Of a stretch of DNA of 39,737 bases, positions 34,670 through 39,737 are shown piece by piece. The DNA comes from JANMZR01 sp031383555 (GTDB lineage: Bacteria > Bacteroidota > Bacteroidia > Cytophagales > Spirosomataceae). The stretch lies in contig JANMZR010000420.1 in the NCBI GenBank assembly GCA_031383555.1, positions 1-39,737 of the forward strand, read 5' to 3'. Each line of letters begins with the position of its first letter. Positions within the stretch are counted from its first letter, which is position 1. The translations under genes and the position numbers were made by a program. A model generated the notes under the pieces. The model saw only the letters and a list, made by a program, of their open reading frames with translations. It did no database searches and was not told the origin of the DNA.

Positions 34670-35080
34670 CTATTGCTTACACTTTTCTAAAGCATTTTTC
34701 ACTTCATCTATTTCAGTAATCACCGTTTCATCACCCCATTTATTATAGATATAGGTTGTAATTTCTGCCAATTCTATCGGTTCCAAATTTAGGTTGGCTG
34801 GCATAGCTTGGTTATAGGATTTGTTATTTATTATAAGAGTATCATTACCTCCATTCCTAATTAAACAAATGACTTTTAGCTTATTATTTGACATATATTC
34901 TTTAGAAATTGGAGGATATAGACCCGCTAAACCAGCGCCATCCAACTGATGGCAATTGGCGCAATGCGTTTTATAAAGCTCCAGACCTTCAACAAAATAT
35001 TGCATTTTTTTTATTTCTTGAGCACTTTGGCAAGCACTAAAGATAATAATTGATAAAAATAATAGGCTAATTCCCCTCAT
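34670..35080 (-). CDS. Class I cytochrome c lipoprotein
   Basis: A 136-residue c-type cytochrome. The signal peptide ends with the lipobox FSAC (Cys17), so it is membrane-anchored in the periplasm. The heme motif CANCH is at residues 40-44, and Met93 in YNQAMPANLN is the likely sixth ligand. Surrounding LDGAGLAGLYPPIS is typical of small monoheme carriers. It overlaps the SCO gene by four bases (ATGA), so translation is coupled. It is probably an electron donor or carrier for a cytochrome oxidase; no oxidase subunit is encoded in the window. Confidence 0.93.
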   Translation of the reverse strand: MRGISLLFLSIIIFSACQSAQEIKKMQYFVEGLELYKTHCANCHQLDGAGLAGLYPPISKEYMSNNKLKVICLIRNGGNDTLIINNKSYNQAMPANLNLEPIELAEITTYIYNKWGDETVITEIDEVKNALEKCKQ

Positions 35081-35733
35081 TTTTTTTCCAATAAAAGTAA
35101 ATCAATATCTTCCATTAACTCATCAACCTCTTCTGAAATTGTCCCATCATATATACCCCTTACTCTCTGATTTTTATCAACCAAAATAAAAGCCCCACTA
35201 TGAATAAAACCACCATCAGCAGTACTATCTTCTTTGGCGGTGGCCATATATCCTTTTAAAGCAACTTCGTAAATTTTCTCTTTTTCGCCCGTTACAAACC
35301 GCCATTGGTTACCTGAAACACCTAAGTTTTTGGCAAATTCTTTTAGAACTGGCACTGTATCATGCCGTGGATCAATGGTATGGGAAAGAAATGCAACTAA
35401 CTCATTATCAACAAAATGCCTATATAAACGGCTCATTTGAGTTTTCATTTTTGGGCAAATAGTTGGGCAACTCGTAAAAAAAAAGTCGGCTACGTATATT
35501 TTCTTATCTTTATAGGCTTGATTGGTTACGGTATCAGCATTTTGATCAATAAATGTGAAATTTGGTATAGTATGGTAAATTGTATCAATTTTCGATTTCC
35601 CATCGATTACTATATTTTTTGTATCTCTTTCCCCAAGAATTGGCAATATTTTAACAGATTTTTTACAAGAAATCGTGAAAAATATAAAACTAAAAGCTAC
35701 CACTATTACTAATAAAAATGTTCCTTTACTCAT
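35077..35733 (-). CDS. SCO1/SenC-family copper protein
   Basis: A 218-residue thioredoxin-fold protein that in known cases delivers copper to the CuA site of cytochrome c oxidase. The copper ligands are complete: Cys89 and Cys93 in TSCPTICPKM and His178 in GGFIHSGAF. FLSHTIDPRHDTVPVLKEFA is the other conserved block. The N-terminus ends in a likely lipobox (TISC, Cys23). It lies between the Met-rich lipoprotein (one-base gap) and the cytochrome c (four-base overlap). The context supports a copper or cytochrome oxidase maturation role. Confidence 0.94.
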   Translation of the reverse strand: MSKGTFLLVIVVAFSFIFFTISCKKSVKILPILGERDTKNIVIDGKSKIDTIYHTIPNFTFIDQNADTVTNQAYKDKKIYVADFFFTSCPTICPKMKTQMSRLYRHFVDNELVAFLSHTIDPRHDTVPVLKEFAKNLGVSGNQWRFVTGEKEKIYEVALKGYMATAKEDSTADGGFIHSGAFILVDKNQRVRGIYDGTISEEVDELMEDIDLLLLEKK

Positions 35734-35734
35734 A

Positions 35735-36142
35735 TTATTTTTTTAAATATTTTTTTGCACCTTCAATATTTTTAATTGTAATTTCTTTGAGCGAATTTAT
35801 CTTGTTTTTTTGTTCCATCAGATACTTTTCTCCATCCTCAACACTTATTGCTTTCAAGGTATCAGCATTGTACTCGTCCATCCAGTCCATCATTCCGTTG
35901 TCAGCTTCGGTTAGCAAATATGCTAATGAGTCAGACTTAAGTTTTATTGTTGAATAGTTAGCCGAGGTACTATCCGTTGCTTTTAAGTTAGTCGCAAGGT
36001 CATTTTTAAGATTCATGATTTCACCCATTTTCGGCATTATTTCATCATGTATGGCCATTATTTCATCCTGAAGGCCTTCAATTTTATTTTCGGTAGTACA
36101 ACCAAATATGATTGTAAGCAGTAAAAGTGCTAATTTTTTCAT
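35735..36142 (-). CDS. Met-rich helical lipoprotein, conserved with SCO in Bacteroidota
   Basis: A 135-residue exported lipoprotein (lipobox IFGC, Cys15). It is almost entirely helical and has no recognised enzymatic domain. Met29, His32, Met36, Met39 and Met43 fall exactly on the a/d positions of one helix (spacing 3-4-3-4), and a second cluster, Met84, Met85 and Met88, sits in GMMDWMDEY. The pattern would line one face of a helical bundle with soft-metal ligands. It is followed by SCO after one base. I recall similar small lipoproteins next to SCO in other Bacteroidota, without known function. A copper-binding role is inferred from residues and context only. Confidence 0.8.
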   Translation of the reverse strand: MKKLALLLLTIIFGCTTENKIEGLQDEIMAIHDEIMPKMGEIMNLKNDLATNLKATDSTSANYSTIKLKSDSLAYLLTEADNGMMDWMDEYNADTLKAISVEDGEKYLMEQKNKINSLKEITIKNIEGAKKYLKK

Positions 36143-36186
36143 TATTTTAGTTTTTAAATAAGTTAGTTTATTTTGATACTTGAAAT

Positions 36187-37845
36187 TTAAGCGTACTTTT
36201 CTATTATTTCTCGAGCATTTTCAATGACACTCAAAGTTGGGTTATGGCCACCAATCATTTGTGCAATTTCAATAATTCGTTCTTCTTTTGAAAGCTTTTT
36301 TATTTTACTCGCTGTTTTTTCTGAAGAGTCGTCCTTGTACACAAAATAATGATTATCGCCTTGTGCGGCCATTTGATGTAAATGGGTTATGGCTATTATC
36401 TGATGATTTTGTGCCATTTCTTTAATCATTTTACCGACTTTTATCGATATTTCCCCTGATACACCCGTATCTATTTCATCGAAAATTATGGTTGGAAACA
36501 GCTTTTTACTAGCCAAAATATATTTAAGTGCCAGCATTAATCTGGAAAATTCGCCTCCTGAAGCTACCAATTTCAATTGCTGAGGTTGTATACCTTTATT
36601 AGCCGAAAAAAGAAAATTAATTTGGTCAATACCAGCAACTCCTTCACTTTCTAATTTGTGGTCTATTTTCAAAGATGCTTTGGGCATACCCAGGTCTTTT
36701 AACAACCCTTCAATTTTATCAGCTATTTCATTCAATACTTTAACTCTACTTTCTGACAATAGTTTTGCTTGCTTTTGTAAATTGTCAAGTGCTATTTGTT
36801 CGTTTTTAACTGCACTTGTAAGGTCATCATCAATATTGAGTACTGCTTCCACTTTTTCTTTTAACTCCGCCTCAAGCGCAATCAGTTCTTTTTCTGACTT
36901 TAAAGAGTGTTTTTTGAATAGATTGTACAAAATATTTATTCGGTCTTGCAAGTTATTGATGTTACCTTGATCAAAATCAACCATTTTAAGTGCCAACTCT
37001 GTTTCACGAAATATATCTTTAAGCTCTATTATTGTTGCATGTAATCGATTCTTTAATGATTGATAGTTGGTACTAAAGCCAGAAATAGCTGCTAGGTTAC
37101 CATTTGCCTCTTCCAAATAATCAATAGCCGAATTTTCAGCATTATAGAGGTATTCAGCAATCAATTGAAGCTTGGTTTTTACTTCTTCAGCGTTTTCTAA
37201 TACATTTAGTTCCTGCTCTAATAGCTGAAGTTCACCATCAACTATCTTTACCTTTTTTAGTTCTTCAAATAAAAAGCTATTATAATCGAAATCCTTCTTA
37301 GCATTAATCGCCCTTTTCTTGAGGCTTTCAGTGAAATTTTTTTCTTGAATATAATTGGCATATAAACTTTTATATTTTTGTAAAATAGCATCATTTCCTG
37401 CATAGGTATCCACAATTTGAAGTTGATATTCGTTGCTTGAAAGAGCTAAAGTATCGTTCTGCGAGTGAATATCAATGAGCCTTTCCCCAATTTTCTTTAA
37501 TATTTCCAAATTTACTGGCGTGTCATTAATAAAAGATCTCGACTTACCTGTTGGACTAATTTCACGTCTAATAATTGTTAATGGCTCATAATCAAGCTCT
37601 TCTATTTCAAAAATTGGTCTAAGGTTTAAGTTTTCAATATCGAAATGGCCTTCAACAAAGCACTTCTCATCTAAATTATACAAGGCCTTAGTGTCCATTC
37701 TATTGCCCAAAAGTAAACCAATGGCACCAAGCATAATTGATTTACCAGCGCCAGTTTCACCTGTAATTATATTTAACGACTTATCAGGATTAAGCTCCAG
37801 ATGTTGGATGAGGGCATAATTTTTAATTAATAAATGCTGGAGCAT
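36187..37845 (-). CDS. recN: DNA repair protein RecN
   Basis: RecN is an SMC-like ATPase that acts at DNA double-strand breaks. The 552-residue length is normal. The Walker A NIITGETGAGKSIML is at residues about 24-38 and LIDIHSQNDTLAL follows in the N-terminal head. A long coiled-coil region spans about 155-370. The C-terminal head has the ABC signature LVASGGEFSRLMLALK, Walker B TIIFDEIDTGVSGE and the ITHLHQMAAQGDNHYFVYK region. All motifs are complete. It follows the 75-residue gene by 46 bases in the coaBC-DUF4835-small ORF-recN order, which is common in this phylum. Confidence 0.97.
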   Translation of the reverse strand: MLQHLLIKNYALIQHLELNPDKSLNIITGETGAGKSIMLGAIGLLLGNRMDTKALYNLDEKCFVEGHFDIENLNLRPIFEIEELDYEPLTIIRREISPTGKSRSFINDTPVNLEILKKIGERLIDIHSQNDTLALSSNEYQLQIVDTYAGNDAILQKYKSLYANYIQEKNFTESLKKRAINAKKDFDYNSFLFEELKKVKIVDGELQLLEQELNVLENAEEVKTKLQLIAEYLYNAENSAIDYLEEANGNLAAISGFSTNYQSLKNRLHATIIELKDIFRETELALKMVDFDQGNINNLQDRINILYNLFKKHSLKSEKELIALEAELKEKVEAVLNIDDDLTSAVKNEQIALDNLQKQAKLLSESRVKVLNEIADKIEGLLKDLGMPKASLKIDHKLESEGVAGIDQINFLFSANKGIQPQQLKLVASGGEFSRLMLALKYILASKKLFPTIIFDEIDTGVSGEISIKVGKMIKEMAQNHQIIAITHLHQMAAQGDNHYFVYKDDSSEKTASKIKKLSKEERIIEIAQMIGGHNPTLSVIENAREIIEKYA

Positions 37846-37891
37846 AGAATTTTTTTACAAAAATACTTTAGAAATATCTAAAAAATAAGCA

Positions 37892-38119
37892 TTACCATTC
37901 GCTTATTCGATCTATTTGTATTTCTAAAATGTCATTAATTTCAATAGTTAGTTTTTTATTAGCCTTTACTGCCAAAAATATAACTTGATTGTTGGCACTA
38001 ACAAACTTAGCTTTATAGGATAAGTCGTTTTTCAATATCACATTAACTTGATTATTGATTAACTTTTCGATGTTTTCTCTTATATTATCGGTAAAATATC
38101 GCTCTATTCTTTTTCCCAT
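37892..38119 (-). CDS. 75-residue protein with Sm/Hfq-like strand pattern
   Basis: A 75-residue cytosolic protein, no signal peptide, not identified with certainty. Its predicted order is a helix (about 7-20), then strands QVNVILK (24-30), SYKAKFVS (34-41), NQVIFLAV (44-51), KLTIE (56-60) and DILEIQID (63-70). This helix-plus-five-strands order and the VxVxLxN and VxxxNNxVxLxx spacing resemble the Sm fold of Hfq. The Hfq Sm2 signature (YKHA) is absent. It begins one base after the DUF4835 stop and precedes recN, a position that seems fixed in Bacteroidota. The Sm-like idea is inference. Confidence 0.75.
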   Translation of the reverse strand: MGKRIERYFTDNIRENIEKLINNQVNVILKNDLSYKAKFVSANNQVIFLAVKANKKLTIEINDILEIQIDRISEW

Positions 38120-38120
38120 T

Positions 38121-39029
38121 TTATAATAACAATTTTCGATAAGTCTCGGTATGATTGGGATCTAAATTTATTAAAAGTGTATAAACTTTTTGTTTTTCAA
38201 TACTTGGAGCTTGGCTAAATATATTTACTATTTCTTCATTTTTAGAATCAAAAAAACAGTAAAATAGCACAGAGGAGGGTTTTAATAAGTTTATTTCCGA
38301 CATCTTAGTTATTAAATTAAGAATTCTTTTTCTAGCTCCAAAAGTATCAGCTGAGAAATTATCTAAGGCCAATCGGTGGTAATTATATAAGCCTTCTCTT
38401 ACTGGCACCATTTGAGGGCTCATCATATTTTCAGCTAACCAATATCTGTTTCGGGTATCTTCCCCAATTGATCTCCAACCTTTATGCCCACTTGTGCCTG
38501 GCACTATGTTTACAATATTAAATAATTTTTGAGCATAAACATTTCCCCCCATTTTACCAAAAGTGTCATAGTCAACAGTTAAAATCAAATTGGCATAAAA
38601 GGCTAAAATTTGAGTGAGGTTATTATTATATACATTTTCATTATAATCAAGTGGGGTATTCGCCTGATAATTAAATGAGAAATTTCTATCAATAAATCGA
38701 AAAAGAGGTGACTCAAACGTAGTTCCAAATATAGGTCTCGATAGGGAAACAGTTGCGTTACCACTAAAATCACCTTGTGCTGAGGCATTGGTAAAAGTGA
38801 TATTCAATGCACAGTTTATTCTTTCACTAGGCCCAAACTCGTCTTTAGTCCAACGGCGATTGTTCATGAAATCAGTAATAATATTTTTTATTTCTGCAAA
38901 AGTTTGGCTTGAGTTGGACAATTGATTACTTTTAATCTGATCGGTAATCATGGTTACACTACAGTTAAGTTCTTGAGCCTGAGCAAAATAATTTAAAAAT
39001 ATAAATGAAAGAATTAAATTAAATTTCAT
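38121..39029 (-). CDS. DUF4835 family protein (reported by some annotations as PorD)
   Basis: A 302-residue exported protein with a signal peptide ending FAQAQE. The conserved DUF4835 start is recognisable: ELNCSVTMITDQIK, then FMNNRRWTKDEFGPSERINC, SLSRPIFGTTFESPLFRFIDRNFSF and YDTFGKMGGNVYAQKLFNIVN. From memory, some public annotations call this family the T9SS protein PorD; I cannot verify that here. It is probably a periplasmic or outer-membrane-associated protein. The gene starts two bases after the coaBC stop and ends one base before the next gene, so all are one transcript. Confidence 0.9.
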   Translation of the reverse strand: MKFNLILSFIFLNYFAQAQELNCSVTMITDQIKSNQLSNSSQTFAEIKNIITDFMNNRRWTKDEFGPSERINCALNITFTNASAQGDFSGNATVSLSRPIFGTTFESPLFRFIDRNFSFNYQANTPLDYNENVYNNNLTQILAFYANLILTVDYDTFGKMGGNVYAQKLFNIVNIVPGTSGHKGWRSIGEDTRNRYWLAENMMSPQMVPVREGLYNYHRLALDNFSADTFGARKRILNLITKMSEINLLKPSSVLFYCFFDSKNEEIVNIFSQAPSIEKQKVYTLLINLDPNHTETYRKLLL

Positions 39030-39031
39030 AA

Positions 39032-39737
39032 TTAATTAATTTTTTTTGAAACTATTTTCACAATGTCATCCGCTACCTCATTCTTGTTCTTAAGTTCAAA
39101 TTCTACTATATTTCCTTCTTTATCAATAGTGGTAATTTTATTGGTGTCATGACTAAAGCCTGCACCTTTATCATTTAAAGAGTTCAAAACTATCAAATCG
39201 AAGTTTTTTCGAGCTAGTTTATCTTGAGCATTGGCCAGCTCATTATCCGTCTCTAAAGCAAAACCTACCAAAAACTGATTTGGTTTCTTTAATTTACCAA
39301 AAGTGGCTGCAATATCCTTGGTTTTCACCAATTTAAGCAGAAAATTATCTTCCTTTTTCTTTATTTTTTTATCCGAAACTTCTTCTGGTGTATAATCAGC
39401 CACAGCGGCTGAAAAAATTATAATGTCGGCAGTTTCAAAATAATCATTTACAGCATTAAACATATCGTTTGCAGACAGGATTGGTATTTTCTTAATAATC
39501 TGATTCGAAACTTCAACATTTATTTTCCCATGAACTAATGTCACTTCGGCACCAGCCTCGACAAACCTATTGGCCAAAGCTACACCCATTTTACCACTCG
39601 AGTGATTACTTATAAAACGAACAGGATCTAGCGGTTCTTGTGTTGGACCAGCAGTAATTAGTACTTTTTTACCAATTAACTTCTCAATTTTACCAAAAAC
39701 TGAATAAATATTTTGGACTATTTCCTCGGGCTCTGCC
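39032..39737 (-). CDS. coaBC: CoaBC, CoaB-domain part (cut by window end)
   Basis: The C-terminal portion of the bifunctional phosphopantothenoylcysteine decarboxylase / phosphopantothenate-cysteine ligase, running off the right edge. The first visible codons give AEPEEIV, the end of the CoaC domain. Then KKVLITAGPTQEPLDPVRF and NHSSGKMGVALAN mark the CoaB ligase domain. AAVADYTPEEVSDKKIKKK and LVGFALETDNELANAQDKL are the Lys-bearing and nucleotide/substrate-binding segments. The Met of KMGVAL at 39589 is internal, not a start. It catalyses steps 2 and 3 of CoA synthesis from phosphopantothenate, and leads the transcript that includes DUF4835 and recN. Confidence 0.97.
   Translation of the reverse strand, partial: AEPEEIVQNIYSVFGKIEKLIGKKVLITAGPTQEPLDPVRFISNHSSGKMGVALANRFVEAGAEVTLVHGKINVEVSNQIIKKIPILSANDMFNAVNDYFETADIIIFSAAVADYTPEEVSDKKIKKKEDNFLLKLVKTKDIAATFGKLKKPNQFLVGFALETDNELANAQDKLARKNFDLIVLNSLNDKGAGFSHDTNKITTIDKEGNIVEFELKNKNEVADDIVKIVSKKIN

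Noticed and set aside
1..39737. Mobile elements, CRISPR arrays, tRNA or rRNA genes, defence genes
   Set aside because: No transposase or integrase motifs, no regular spaced repeats beyond the three short copies at 27606, and no cloverleaf-like or rRNA sequence were seen in any intergenic gap.

Overview
The window looks like chromosome of a member of the Bacteroidota, most likely Cytophagales or a close relative; genus cannot be fixed from sequence alone. The basis is an AT-rich genome, two PorP/SprF-type outer-membrane proteins, a secreted CotH protein ending in a type IX secretion (T9SS) sorting domain, DUF4835 and DUF2911 proteins, Bacteroidota-style promoters (TTTG / TAnnTTTG), and gene orders such as coaBC-DUF4835-small ORF-recN and coaX-outer membrane protein-lptC. 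Most of it is core housekeeping DNA. I see no transposase, integrase, phage, CRISPR array, tRNA or rRNA gene. Once a 47-codon gene at 30984-31127 is added, no stretch longer than about 300 bases lacks a gene.

Layout. 1-3.7 kb: the tail of an unknown gene with its terminator, a secreted amidase (minus), then cmk and an FAD oxidoreductase (plus). 3.8-10.8 kb: an envelope/secretion block with a beta-propeller/outer-membrane-barrel fusion, a CotH protein with a T9SS signal, and two PorP/SprF paralogues. 10.9-15.3 kb: sucA-sucB behind a good promoter and ending in a strong terminator. 15.4-22 kb: a DUF4177-like protein, a cysteine desulfurase, murF, a Tat-exported Gfo/Idh/MocA oxidoreductase, a TatD hydrolase and ffh. 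22-25.1 kb: an orphan molybdopterin oxidoreductase and a lipid A-type acyltransferase (minus). 25.3-29.2 kb: adenine deaminase, a lipoprotein cyclophilin, a Nudix hydrolase and a DUF2911 protein. 29.3-31.1 kb: a sodium:solute symporter preceded by a tiny single-span membrane protein. 31.3-34.6 kb: a likely operon of SDR dehydrogenase, coaX, an outer-membrane protein with a TTG start, and lptC. 34.7-39.7 kb: a long minus-strand run, coaBC (cut by the window end), DUF4835, a 75-residue protein, recN, then a Met-rich lipoprotein, SCO protein and cytochrome c that look co-translated.

How they work together. Several themes recur: CoA supply and use (coaX, coaBC, sucAB), envelope building (murF, lptC, an LpxL-like enzyme, outer-membrane proteins, ffh), T9SS export (CotH with PorP/SprF, DUF4835), and respiratory copper handling (SCO, cytochrome c, Met-rich lipoprotein). 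No single obvious new system such as a defence island is present. The most interesting unexplained items are the 75-residue protein with an Sm/Hfq-like strand pattern, the Met/His heptad lipoprotein next to SCO, the propeller-barrel protein whose peptidase-like domain has lost its zinc motif, the 47-residue partner of the symporter, and a pair of CATG-centred palindromes in two convergent intergenic gaps.
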